Below, piece by piece: positions 1 to 8,462 of a stretch of 64,000 nt of DNA. The notes under the pieces are model-generated. The model searched no databases. It was not told the DNA's origin and saw only the letters and a program-made list of their open reading frames with translations. A program made the translations under genes and the position numbers. Origin of the DNA: Bradyrhizobium sp. NP1 (GTDB taxonomy: Bacteria; Pseudomonadota; Alphaproteobacteria; Rhizobiales; Xanthobacteraceae); contig NZ_CP127385.1 of the NCBI RefSeq assembly GCF_030378205.1, forward strand, positions 3,078,001 to 3,142,000, given 5' to 3'. Numbering within the stretch: position 1 is the stretch's first letter; the number at the start of each line of letters is the position of its first letter.

Positions 1-1521
1 CACCCAGATTTGTCCGTCGGCGTCGATCACCGCCTCGTCCGAGGTGGCGTATCGATGACTGAAGCGGGTGAAATAGGCGGTGCGGTACCGTTCCTCGTCG
101 TCCCAGATCGTGCGCGCCAGCGTCGGAAAGGGGGCGGTCAGCACCAGATTGCCGCGTGTCCCGGCCGGAACGGGCTTGCCCGCGTCATCGACGACGGCAC
201 ATGCATGACCGGGCACAGGGGTTCCGCAGCTTCCCGGCTTTAGCGCGCCAACGCCGTAGACCGGATAGGTCCAGGTCGAACCGGTCTCCGTTTGCCCATA
301 GGCATTGACGACCGGCACGTCGAATATGCGCTGCGTCCATTCCGCCGTGTCGGGGTCGAGCGGCTCACCCTGCGTCGTGACCAGGCGCAGGCCGTGCGGG
401 GCATGCGCCTTTACCGCATCGTCGCCCGCGGCTCGCAGCATGCGTAGGCCGGTGGGGGCGACGAGGATCTTGGTCACGCCGTGCCGCTTCGCGCTGTCCA
501 GCAGCCGGGTCTGTTGGGGATAGTCGAGCGCGCCCTCATAGCAAAACAAGGTGAGGCCGTGCGAAAGCCCGCCGGTGACGGCCTGGATAGGAAAGGTCAG
601 CCAGCCAACGTCGGCTGCGCACCAGTAGACATCGTCCGGCTCCGGGCCAACCTGCCATTGCACGTTGGCCCAGGTTCCGACCAGAAATCCCGCGGTGCTG
701 TGCACGACGCCCTTCGGCTTGCTCTCGGTCCCCGACGTGAAGATCAGGAAGGCGGGCTCGTTGGCTTCGATCTTTTCGCAGGGACAATCGGCAGGCATCG
801 ATTTCAGCAGCGCCTCCCAGCCGCTTTCGTTCGGCTGCAAACTCGGCGCGGCGCCGGTGCGGTTAACGACCACCGTGTGGCGCAACTGCGGGGCGTCCTT
901 GCGTGCCTCGCGAAGATTGCCGAGCAGCGGAACCGTGCGCCCGCGTCGATAGGAGCCATCTGCCGTTATGACGACGACGGCCCGCGAGGCCTGTAGCCGC
1001 AGCCGTATGGCATCGGGCGCAAAGCCGCTGAACAACACGGTGTGGATCGCGCCGATCCGGTTGCAGGCATGGATCGCGACGAAGGCTTCCGGAAGGTTCG
1101 GCAAATGGATGGCGACGACGTCGCCGCGTCGCACGCCGAGTGACTTCAGGGCATTGGCGCAGCGGCAGACCTCGTCGCGCAACTCGCGATAGGTCAGGCG
1201 ACGTATGTCTCCCGGTTCTCCCTCCCAGATAATGGCGTGCCGATCCGCACGGGCCGGGTCTTCGGCGTGTCGATCGACGCAATTGTCGGCGACATTGAGC
1301 TGGCCGCCGACGTAATAGCGGGTTTTTCCGAAGTCGCCGTCATGCAGGCGGTCCCATGGGCGCTGCCAACGCAGGCGCCGGGCTGCCCACTCCCAATAGG
1401 CGTTGTTGCCGCGACTCTCGGCCGCCCGCGCCTCTTCCAACAGGGCGGCCTGGCGCGGAACATGCCATCGGCCTGGCAGCGGCTGCAGCGGGATCGCGGT
1501 CAACGCTTCGATGGCGTCCAT
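1..1521 (-). CDS. Acetyl/propionyl-CoA synthetase-like acyl-CoA ligase, 3' end beyond the window
   Basis: The frame is open for 507 codons from an ATG at 1521 to the first base with no stop, so the C-terminal part (the family is about 630-660 residues) lies outside. The N-terminus has the acetyl-CoA synthetase layout: a GGQLNVADNCVDRH segment, then IIWEGEPGD and TYRELRDEV. The adenylate P-loop IFTSGTESKPKGVVHS is present. The family activates a short-chain carboxylate to its CoA thioester with ATP, through an acyl-adenylate. A GGAAGGA ribosome-binding site precedes the start. The gene is divergent from the acyl-CoA dehydrogenase operon and shares a 246-bp promoter region containing a palindrome, which suggests joint control. 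The exact acid (acetate, propionate or another) cannot be told without the C-terminal part. Confidence 0.85.
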   Translation of the reverse strand, partial: MDAIEALTAIPLQPLPGRWHVPRQAALLEEARAAESRGNNAYWEWAARRLRWQRPWDRLHDGDFGKTRYYVGGQLNVADNCVDRHAEDPARADRHAIIWEGEPGDIRRLTYRELRDEVCRCANALKSLGVRRGDVVAIHLPNLPEAFVAIHACNRIGAIHTVLFSGFAPDAIRLRLQASRAVVVITADGSYRRGRTVPLLGNLREARKDAPQLRHTVVVNRTGAAPSLQPNESGWEALLKSMPADCPCEKIEANEPAFLIFTSGTESKPKGVVHSTAGFLVGTWANVQWQVGPEPDDVYWCAADVGWLTFPIQAVTGGLSHGLTLFCYEGALDYPQQTRLLDSAKRHGVTKILVAPTGLRMLRAAGDDAVKAHAPHGLRLVTTQGEPLDPDTAEWTQRIFDVPVVNAYGQTETGSTWTYPVYGVGALKPGSCGTPVPGHACAVVDDAGKPVPAGTRGNLVLTAPFPTLARTIWDDEERYRTAYFTRFSHRYATSDEAVIDADGQIWV

Positions 1522-1668
1522 GGTGCTTCCTTCCAATATGCCCGTGTTTTCACAGGTCGTCTGGATCGCTGGGAACGATCGGGTTGCGGCGGCCTGGCTC
1601 CTCTCGGGCTTGGGCGAAACCTCTTGAGGTGACGCGTCCTGCCTCTCGGGGATGAACCGTCGTATCGA

Positions 1669-1697
1669 TTGCGGATATTTCCTACCTAACGTATGTT
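1669..1697 (+). promoter_or_regulatory. Possible sigma-70-type promoter of the acyl-CoA dehydrogenase operon
   Basis: TTGCGG at 1669-1674 and TATGTT at 1692-1697 are 17 bases apart. The -10-like element lies inside the palindrome at 1682-1703, so a bound repressor would block polymerase. The hexamers are only partial matches, so this is a guess supported mainly by position. Confidence 0.3.
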
Positions 1698-1703
1698 AGG
1701 TAG
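1682..1703. promoter_or_regulatory. Palindromic operator, probably for the TetR regulator at 6414
   Basis: CTACCTAAC (1682-1690) and GTTAGGTAG (1695-1703) are perfect 9-bp inverted arms around a 4-bp centre. The site sits between the divergent acyl-CoA ligase and acyl-CoA dehydrogenase genes. Size and symmetry fit a TetR-family operator. The only regulator in this block is the TetR gene at the end of the rightward operon, so autoregulation plus control of both arms is the simplest reading. Confidence 0.65.
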
Positions 1704-1767
1704 ATCAAGCAGCAAACCGGCTGCCGCGTCAAGCCGGCAGTCGCAGCCGACCGAAAGGGGACACCAG

Positions 1768-2952
1768 ATGGATGAAGCGAGCAGGCCGAATGTTCTGAGG
1801 GCGGGCGGCCGGAACTCGGCCTTCTTCACGGAGGAACATGAGATGCTTCGCGACCAGGTTCGCCGCTTCGTCGAGGAAGAGATCAAGCCGCACGGCGAGG
1901 CATGGGAAGCGCAAGGCTTCGTCCCGCGCGATGTGCTGCGGCGAATGGGATCGCTCGGCTTTTTCGGGATTCGCTACCCCGAGGCCTATGGCGGATCGGA
2001 CATGGACACGCTCGGCAGCGTCGTGTTCGCGGAAGAACTCGGACGATCCACTTTCTCCGGTGTTGCCATTACCGCGCTGGTCCACACCGACATGGCTTCG
2101 GTGCATGTGTTCAATGCCGGGACCGAAGCGCAGAAAAACCGATGGATGCGCAAGATCATTGCGGGCGAGGCGATCTGCGCGGTCGCGGTCACCGAGCCGG
2201 ACGCCGGCTCCGACGTGAAGGGCATCCGCACCACGGCGCGCCGATCCGAGGCCGGCTACGTCCTCAACGGGTCCAAGATGTTCATCACCAACGGGGTCTA
2301 TGCCGATCTCTATTGCGTGGCTGCGAAGACCGGCGACATCGGCAGCGGCAGCAAGGCGGTGACGATGTTTCTCGTCGAAAAGGGAACGCCGGGTTTGCGC
2401 GTGAGCCGGGCGCTCGACAAGCACGGCTGGCGCTCATCCGATACAGCCGAGCTGGTGTTCGAGAACTGCCTGGTACCGCATGACGCGGTCCTGGGAGAGG
2501 AAGGTCGCGGCTTCTACGCCATCATGCGAAACTTTCAGAACGAGCGGACCGTGATCGGCGCCATGGCGATGGGGGAGGCGCAGGCCGCGCTTGATCTCAC
2601 GGTCGCCTATCTCAAGACCCGCAAGGCCTTCGGCGCGCCGCTATGGGACAAGCAGGGCATCCGGCAGCGCATCGCGATGCGCGCGGCTGAAGTGGAAGCC
2701 GGCCGTCAGCTTGTCTATTCCGCCGCCTGGCGCGACGCGCAGGGCCACGATGTGACCCGCGAGGTTTCGATGGTGAAGGCCTATTGCGGCGAATTGGTCA
2801 ATGCCGTGATGTACGACTGCGTGCAGTTTCACGGCGGCATGGGCTTCATGCGCGAGAGCACCATCGAGCGGATGGCGCGCGACGCCCGTGTGCAGGCGAT
2901 CGGGGGCGGAGCCACCGAAGTCATGCTTGAAGAAGTCGCCAAGCGACTTTGA
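1768..2952 (+). CDS. Acyl-CoA dehydrogenase, isovaleryl-CoA-dehydrogenase-like active site
   Basis: 394 residues, a full-length acyl-CoA dehydrogenase: an FAD flavoprotein that forms a 2-enoyl-CoA and passes electrons to ETF. The ATG at 1768 is preferred over an upstream start at 1693 because it follows AAAGGGG and because the upstream start lies inside the palindrome. Family landmarks are AVAVTEPDAGSDVKG, MFITNGVYADLYCVAAKT, and the C-terminal FHGGMGFMRES and RDARVQAIGGGATEVM. The usual catalytic Glu of the IYEGT loop is replaced by Gly (IGGGA). A Glu is present at codon 259 in NERTVIG, where isovaleryl-CoA dehydrogenase carries its base, so a branched or short substrate is plausible. The stop is 10 bases before the next gene. 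It is the first gene of the operon with the oxidoreductase and TetR. Confidence 0.9.
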   Translation: MDEASRPNVLRAGGRNSAFFTEEHEMLRDQVRRFVEEEIKPHGEAWEAQGFVPRDVLRRMGSLGFFGIRYPEAYGGSDMDTLGSVVFAEELGRSTFSGVAITALVHTDMASVHVFNAGTEAQKNRWMRKIIAGEAICAVAVTEPDAGSDVKGIRTTARRSEAGYVLNGSKMFITNGVYADLYCVAAKTGDIGSGSKAVTMFLVEKGTPGLRVSRALDKHGWRSSDTAELVFENCLVPHDAVLGEEGRGFYAIMRNFQNERTVIGAMAMGEAQAALDLTVAYLKTRKAFGAPLWDKQGIRQRIAMRAAEVEAGRQLVYSAAWRDAQGHDVTREVSMVKAYCGELVNAVMYDCVQFHGGMGFMRESTIERMARDARVQAIGGGATEVMLEEVAKRL

Positions 2953-2962
2953 GGAAGCAGCC

Positions 2963-5900
2963 ATGGATGCCTCGGACGGTTCCCGGATATCACTCGACGA
3001 CAAATATGCTGCGGATGCGGGCCGCATTTATTTGACAGGCGTACAGGCGCTGGTTCGCCTGCCGATGGTGCAGCGGCGCGCCGACCGGGCGGCCGCCTTG
3101 AACACTTCGGGCTTCGTGTCCGGCTATCGGGGCTCGCCGCTCGGGACATACGATCGCGAATTGTGGGCCGCGAAGCGGCACCTCGAGAAGGAAAATATCG
3201 TCTTCCAGCCGGGTCTCAACGAGGATCTGGCCGCAACCAGCGTGTGGGGAAGCCAGCAGGTCGGATTGTCGCCCGGGGCGACCCGCGACGGCGTGTTTGC
3301 GATCTGGTACGCCAAGAGTCCCGGCGTTGATCGATCGGGCGACGTGCTCAAGCACGCGAACGCGGCCGGCACCGCGCCGCTCGGAGGCGTGCTCGCGATT
3401 GCGGGCGACGACCACGCGTGTAAATCCGCCAGCCTGCCGTCGCAGTCGGACTATGCGTTTCTCGATGCTTCGATTCCGGTGCTGCATCCCGCCAACGTGG
3501 CCGAGGTGCTTCGCTTCGGCATGATCGGCTGGGCGATGTCGCGCGCGACCGGACTTTGGGTCGGCATGAAGGCGCTGGCCGATACCATGGACTCGGCCGC
3601 CGTGGTTGATCTTGCCAGCGCAACGCCACGGCTCGTCATACCCGACGGGCCGGGCGATGTATCGATCCGGTGGCCCGACAGCCCACTGGAACAGGAGCGT
3701 CGGCTGTTCGACGTCCGCCTTCCGGCGGCGGTCGCCTTCGGCCGCGCCAATGGATTGAACTCCGTCGTGGCCGATCCTGGCATCAGCCGCCGCCGATTGG
3801 TGATCATGGCGGTCGGCAAGTCGCGCCTCGACGTCATCCAGGCGCTGGCGCTGCTCGGCATCGGCCGCACGGAGCTGGACCAGTTTGGCATTGGGTTCTG
3901 CGCCATCGGCATGCCATGGCCGCTCGACCCAACCTTTGTTCGCGATCATTGCGCCGGAGCCGGTGAAGTTCTGGTCGTCGAGGAGAAGCGGCCGCTGGTC
4001 GAGGATCAGCTGGCCCGCATTCTTTTCACGATCGATGCAGACCGGAGGCCGGCGTTGGCCGGCAAGGTCGACGTGGATGGCAAGCCGCTCCTCTCCGCGC
4101 GCGCCGCCTTTAGCGCGGATCATCTGGCAGGGGTCATCGGGGAACGGCTGGCGGGGCTGGGGCTTGGCGACGCAATTTCACCGCGCCTCGTCGCGCTCCG
4201 CACTATGGCGCAAGAGGCAGAACCCGCGCTTGCCAGGCGGTTGCCCTATTTCTGCTCGGGCTGTCCGCATAACCGCTCGACGGTTGTGCCGGATGGAAGC
4301 CGGGCGCTCGCCGGAATCGGCTGCCACTACATGGCGCAGTGGATGGACCGGGCCACAACGACGTTTACCCAGATGGGCGGCGAAGGCGCGAGCTGGATCG
4401 GGCAGGCGCCGTTCACAAGAACGAAGCACGTCTTCGTCAATCTCGGCGACGGCACCTATGCGCATTCGGGGCTGCTCGCCATTCGGGCCGCAATCGCGGC
4501 CGGCGTCACCATGACGTACAAGATTCTCTACAACGACGCTGTAGCCATGACCGGCGGCCAGACGGCTGAAGGCGGCTTCAGTGTCGCGCAGATCGCCCGC
4601 CAGCTGGCAGCCGAGGGGGTTCGCCACATCCGTATCGTCGCGGAAGAGCCCGAACGCCACCATGGCGAGGTCATGCCATCAGGCGTGCTGATCGATCCGC
4701 GCGACCGGCTCGAATCCGTGCAGCGCGCCTTGCGAGAGACCGAAGGGGTCTCGGTCCTGATCTACGATCAGGTCTGTGCCGCCGAAAAGCGCCGTCGCCG
4801 CAAACGCGGCCAGATGCCCGACGCCGGCAAGCGTATCGTGATCAATGAGGCGGTATGTGAAGGCTGCGGGGATTGTGGCCAGCAGTCGAATTGCGTGTCC
4901 ATTATTCCGCTGGAAACCGAATTCGGCCGCAAGCGACAGGTCGATCAGACGACCTGCAATCAGGACGCGACGTGTGTCGATGGTTTCTGTCCGAGCTTCG
5001 TTACGGTCGAGGGAGGTATCTTAAGGAAACCCGGCATCGACAGCGCGCGACCTCCGCAAGTGCCTGCTCCGGCGCTCGATCTGCCGCGTTCCGCCAATCT
5101 CGTGGTCGGAGGTATCGGCGGTACCGGTATCGTTACTATTGGGGCGATCATCGGCATGGCGGCGCACCTGGATGGGCGGGGCGTATCGGTGATGGATCAG
5201 ATCGGTCTTGCCCAGAAGGGCGGCGAGGTGACCACCCATATCCGGATCGCGGCGAATCCCGATGCGATCGGTCCGGTACGCTTCGCGGCTCGCGAAGCCG
5301 ATACGCTGATCGGCTGCGATCTTGCGGTCGCCTCAAGTCCGGAGGTGCTCTCGCTTCTGTCCGAGCGCGCGCTTGCGATCGTCAATGACCATGTCGTGAT
5401 GACGGGCGAGTTCACGGCGCAGCCGGACGTCGTTTTTCCCGACGCGCTGATGAAGCGCCGGATCGAAAGCCATTCCGACGCGACATTTACGGATCTTTCC
5501 GAACTTGCGACCCGACTTCTGGGAGACGCGGTCGGCGCCAACATGATGGCGCTCGGCATGGCCTGGCAGAAGGGACGCGTCCCCGTCACCGAAGACTCCA
5601 TCCTTCGAGCGATCGAGCTGAACGGGGTTGCGATTGCGATGAACAAGGCGGCCTTCGCCTGGGGACGCGCGATCGCCAGTGATCCGGGCGCGGTCGCGGC
5701 GCGAATGCCAGGCTCCGGCGCGGCGACGTCCGCGACGACGCTCGACGCGATTGTTGAAATTCGCGCGGCCGAACTCGCCCGCTATCAGGACGAAAGGCTG
5801 GCGCGGCGGTTCAGGGCTCTGGTGGCGAAGGCCGCGGACGCCGAGAGAAATTGCCTCCCAGGTTCGAGCGAACTGGCCGAGACCGTTGCTCGCGCCTTTC

Positions 5901-6397
5901 ACAAGCTCCTCGCCTACAAGGATGAGTACGAGGTGGCGCGCCTCCATGTCCAAACCGGCTTTCTTGACCGGCTCGCGCGGGAATATGATGGCGGCACCAT
6001 CGCCTTCCACCTGGCGCCGCCGCTGTTTGCGCGACGCGACCCCGTCACCGGCCATCCGCGGAAGATGCGCCTCGGGCAATGTGTCGTTCCGGTTTTCAGG
6101 ATTCTTGCGCGATTGAAATTCCTGCGCGGAACGTGGGCGGACCCGTTTGGATACACCGCCGAACGGCGGCTGGAGCGGCGAATGATCGACGCTTATGAAG
6201 CCTTGCTCGTATCGCGCATCGTTCCCGGTCTCACAGTCGAAAATCACGCGCTGGCCGTCGAGATCGCGCGCCTGCCGCTTTCGGTCCGGGGTTTTGGCCA
6301 CGTGAAGGCGGCTGCCGAAAAGGTCGCCGCGGCAAAGCTTGCTCGATTGCTGGACCGATGGTCCGGCTATTCGGCAATGCAAACGGCCGCCGAATGA
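2963..6397 (+). CDS. Fused indolepyruvate:ferredoxin oxidoreductase (IorAB-type 2-oxoacid oxidoreductase)
   Basis: 1144 residues from the ATG at 2963, preceded by GAGGAA overlapping the previous stop. The family decarboxylates arylpyruvates or branched 2-oxoacids to acyl-CoA, reducing ferredoxin. Domain order: pyrimidine-binding half (about 20-400); TPP-binding half with CSGCPHNRST, NLGDGTYAHSG and NDAVAMTGGQ (about 425-600); a cysteine-rich iron-sulfur segment starting NEAVCEGCGDCGQQSNC (about 630-690); the gamma-type domain VGGIGGTGIVTIG with GLAQKGGEVTTH (about 700-880); and a C-terminal helical region. It is a single-chain fusion of IorA and IorB. With the acyl-CoA dehydrogenase and CoA ligase it suggests oxidation of an amino-acid-derived 2-oxoacid and then of its acyl-CoA. 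The substrate is not determined by sequence. Confidence 0.9.
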   Translation: MDASDGSRISLDDKYAADAGRIYLTGVQALVRLPMVQRRADRAAALNTSGFVSGYRGSPLGTYDRELWAAKRHLEKENIVFQPGLNEDLAATSVWGSQQVGLSPGATRDGVFAIWYAKSPGVDRSGDVLKHANAAGTAPLGGVLAIAGDDHACKSASLPSQSDYAFLDASIPVLHPANVAEVLRFGMIGWAMSRATGLWVGMKALADTMDSAAVVDLASATPRLVIPDGPGDVSIRWPDSPLEQERRLFDVRLPAAVAFGRANGLNSVVADPGISRRRLVIMAVGKSRLDVIQALALLGIGRTELDQFGIGFCAIGMPWPLDPTFVRDHCAGAGEVLVVEEKRPLVEDQLARILFTIDADRRPALAGKVDVDGKPLLSARAAFSADHLAGVIGERLAGLGLGDAISPRLVALRTMAQEAEPALARRLPYFCSGCPHNRSTVVPDGSRALAGIGCHYMAQWMDRATTTFTQMGGEGASWIGQAPFTRTKHVFVNLGDGTYAHSGLLAIRAAIAAGVTMTYKILYNDAVAMTGGQTAEGGFSVAQIARQLAAEGVRHIRIVAEEPERHHGEVMPSGVLIDPRDRLESVQRALRETEGVSVLIYDQVCAAEKRRRRKRGQMPDAGKRIVINEAVCEGCGDCGQQSNCVSIIPLETEFGRKRQVDQTTCNQDATCVDGFCPSFVTVEGGILRKPGIDSARPPQVPAPALDLPRSANLVVGGIGGTGIVTIGAIIGMAAHLDGRGVSVMDQIGLAQKGGEVTTHIRIAANPDAIGPVRFAAREADTLIGCDLAVASSPEVLSLLSERALAIVNDHVVMTGEFTAQPDVVFPDALMKRRIESHSDATFTDLSELATRLLGDAVGANMMALGMAWQKGRVPVTEDSILRAIELNGVAIAMNKAAFAWGRAIASDPGAVAARMPGSGAATSATTLDAIVEIRAAELARYQDERLARRFRALVAKAADAERNCLPGSSELAETVARAFHKLLAYKDEYEVARLHVQTGFLDRLAREYDGGTIAFHLAPPLFARRDPVTGHPRKMRLGQCVVPVFRILARLKFLRGTWADPFGYTAERRLERRMIDAYEALLVSRIVPGLTVENHALAVEIARLPLSVRGFGHVKAAAEKVAAAKLARLLDRWSGYSAMQTAAE

Positions 6398-6413
6398 AGA
6401 GAGCGGGGATACG

Positions 6414-7049
6414 ATGCAGGAACCGGCAATAACTGCGACGATCGCTGAGCAGGTCGCGACAACGGGAGACAAGCGTGTGCGGCGTTCGGACGTATCGCGT
6501 CGGCAGATCCTGGATGTTGCCGCGAAACTGTTCCGCGCGCGAGGTTATACCGAAACCTCGCTCCGCGACATCGGCAAGCAAGCAGGCATGAAGGCGGGAA
6601 GCATCTATCACCATTTCGTATCGAAGGAGCAGCTCGCCACCGAAGTTTTTGGGATCGGCGTGCAAAGGGTTCATGACGCCGTGGTGACGGCGGTGGAGGG
6701 GCTTGGCGCGACGGCGAGTGCACAGTCGAAGCTTCAAGCGGCCATGGCAGCGCATCTCGAGACGCTGCTCGATGAGAGCGACTATACGTCGGCCCATATT
6801 CACTGCTTTCCCTATGTTCCGAAGACGCTGCGGGATCAGCTCAGTACCGCCCGGCGGGAATATGAAGCGCTATGGCGGGTGCTCCTGAACGACTTCGCAG
6901 CCGACAACTCTCTTCCTCCCGGCGCGGACCCAAGCGCGGCACGCCTCGTCATCCTGGGGGCGCTCAATTGGTCGCTGGAATGGTACGATCCGGCACGAGG
7001 CAAACCATCGGAGCTTACTCAAACCTTGCTTGCAGCGTTTTCACGTTGA
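6414..7049 (+). CDS. TetR/AcrR-family transcriptional regulator
   Basis: 211 residues from the ATG at 6414 behind GAGCGGGG; a TTG start 75 bases upstream would overlap the preceding gene. The N-terminal DNA-binding domain (about 24-75) reads SRRQILDVAAKLFRARGYTETSLRDIGKQAG, then KAGSIYHHFVSKEQL, a typical TetR helix-turn-helix. The rest is a ligand-binding helical domain with no recognisable specificity. It lies 16 bases after the oxidoreductase in the same orientation, so it should be co-transcribed. The palindrome at 1682-1703 is its likely operator. Confidence 0.9.
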   Translation: MQEPAITATIAEQVATTGDKRVRRSDVSRRQILDVAAKLFRARGYTETSLRDIGKQAGMKAGSIYHHFVSKEQLATEVFGIGVQRVHDAVVTAVEGLGATASAQSKLQAAMAAHLETLLDESDYTSAHIHCFPYVPKTLRDQLSTARREYEALWRVLLNDFAADNSLPPGADPSAARLVILGALNWSLEWYDPARGKPSELTQTLLAAFSR

Positions 7050-7247
7050 AGCGGAGATGCGGAGCTCCCGGAGTACGCTTTCGCTCGATGTGGTAAGCTT
7101 CGTTGAACGGAGCAAAGCGTTCTCGCCCTGTACGCCAAAAAGTCGCAAGCTCCACGGTCGTGCGCGCTCACGTGGCGCGGCGGGTAGCCGCTCGGAGCCG
7201 CGGTCGAGCTTGCACCGATTTCGCCTCTATCTGTTGAGGTTCCACAG
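7050..7247. other. Convergent intergenic region
   Basis: This 198-bp gap separates the ends of a rightward TetR gene and a leftward GntR gene. GCAAGCTC near 7145 and GAGCTTGC near 7207 are complementary but far apart. No T-run terminator is obvious and no gene was found. Confidence 0.4.
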
Positions 7248-7952
7248 CTAGGGCGTCGAGCCCGTCGCCAGGATTCGCTTCCGCAGCGATTCAATGTGGG
7301 CTTTCATCGCCTCGGCAGCGGCGCCGGAATCATGCTTCTCGACAGCCTTGAGCAATTTGTGGTGCTCCGAGCTGGTCATGTCATAGTCGGAAAACTGCCA
7401 GTGCGGCATGAACCACAGCCGAGACATGCGTTCGTGAATGGGCCGCAGCACCTCGACAATCAGCTTGTTGCCGGCTACCCGCGCGATCGTCGTGTGAAAG
7501 CGGCGATCAAGCTCCATCAGGCGGATCGAATCGGACTTTTCCCGGAGCTTTTCGTACTCGTTCAGGATTTCCTTCAGTTCGGCGACATCGGCCATCGTCG
7601 CCCGTTCCGCGCATTGCGACGCGCAGTAGGGCTCGATCAAAGCGCGCACTTCGAGCGCCGTGAAGATCTCGGTGAGCGAATCGACCTTGATGAAAATACC
7701 CTTGCGCGGGATGATCTCGAGCAGGCCCTCCTGCTGGAGCTGATGCAGCGCCTGGTGCACGGGTGTGCGTCCAAGCTTCAAATCCTCGCAAATGGTGCTT
7801 TCCTGCAGGAACTGGCCGGGTACATAGCGGGCGGAAACCAGCCGCTCCTTGATCAGGTCGTAGGCCAGAGCCTGAAGCGTCTGGCCCGCGACGGGTTTTG
7901 GCGAAGAACGTGAGGCTGACGGGCTGGTTCTCGCGCGCGCACTCCGCGCCAT
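7248..7952 (-). CDS. GntR-family regulator with FCD domain (FadR subfamily)
   Basis: 234 residues. The winged helix (about 20-95) contains QALAYDLIKERLVSARYVPGQFL and LGRTPVHQALHQLQQEGLLEIIPRKGIFI. The C-terminal all-helical FCD domain contains the metal/ligand-binding pattern ELDRRFHTTIARVAGN with later H residues (RPIHERMS, SSEHHKLLKAV). The ATG at 7952 follows TTGGAG. It is the last gene of the leftward block but has its own upstream region with the 10-bp motif at 7990-7999 that also occurs at 13524 and 15667. It is therefore the best candidate regulator of the ring-oxidation island. The effector is unknown. Confidence 0.88.
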   Translation of the reverse strand: MARSARARTSPSASRSSPKPVAGQTLQALAYDLIKERLVSARYVPGQFLQESTICEDLKLGRTPVHQALHQLQQEGLLEIIPRKGIFIKVDSLTEIFTALEVRALIEPYCASQCAERATMADVAELKEILNEYEKLREKSDSIRLMELDRRFHTTIARVAGNKLIVEVLRPIHERMSRLWFMPHWQFSDYDMTSSEHHKLLKAVEKHDSGAAAEAMKAHIESLRKRILATGSTP

Positions 7953-7989
7953 GAGAAAACTCCAAGATGAGAATCGATAGAGATACGCT

Positions 7990-7999
7990 TAATATATCA
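7990..7999 (-). promoter_or_regulatory. Recurrent TGATATATTA motif, copy 1 (upstream of the GntR gene)
   Basis: The minus strand reads TGATATATTA 38 bases upstream of the GntR start, a near-palindrome of the size of a GntR half- or full site. Identical copies lie at 13524-13533 and 15667-15676, both at promoters of the same island. Its placement suggests autoregulation. Confidence 0.45.
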
Positions 8000-8037
8000 A
8001 TTGCACCCGGCCTTCAATGAAGGCGCGGCGACGCATC

Positions 8038-8439
8038 CTAGCGTCGGCCGGCCCCGATATGGGCGACGCCTTCGATTTCCACAAGGATTTCGGGCGAAGC
8101 CAGGTTGGAGACCTCGACGAGCGCGGAGGCGGGGAAATCGCCGGTGAAGAACTCCCGGCGCGCCTTCCAGACCTGCTGACGATTCTGGATGCGTGTCACG
8201 AACACGTTGATCTTGACGATGTCCGCCATGGCGCCGCCGGCCGCCTCGATCAGGGCCTTGAATTTCTCGAAAATCGCCTTGGTCTGCTCATACTCGTCGG
8301 CACCCGCGATGGACTTGCCGTCCATTCCACGCGCGGTCAGTCCGGAAAAATAGGCGATGCCGCCGACGACGAGGCAATTCGACCAGAGACCCGGCTCGGC
8401 CTCGGCGACGGACGGCGATGTGATGCGACGAATTTCCAT
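8038..8439 (-). CDS. Rid-family (YjgF/YER057c/UK114) protein, Arg105 position replaced
   Basis: 133 residues, a single Rid domain that forms homotrimers in this family. The start follows AAAGGAG. Landmarks are IAYFSGLTA, QTKAIFEKFKALIEAAGGAMADIVKINVFVT and the C-terminal FPASALVEV with VEIEGVA. The arginine that binds the carboxylate of imine substrates in true RidA (PARS pattern, position 105) is serine here (S105). This points to one of the Rid subfamilies without 2-imino-acid deaminase activity. It lies 23 bases after the CoxM gene and is part of the molybdenum hydroxylase operon. A role in hydrolysing an unstable enamine, imine or carbamate intermediate of the pathway is inference. Confidence 0.85.
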   Translation of the reverse strand: MEIRRITSPSVAEAEPGLWSNCLVVGGIAYFSGLTARGMDGKSIAGADEYEQTKAIFEKFKALIEAAGGAMADIVKINVFVTRIQNRQQVWKARREFFTGDFPASALVEVSNLASPEILVEIEGVAHIGAGRR

Positions 8440-8462
8440 GGGAGACTCCTTTCAGTACCGAC

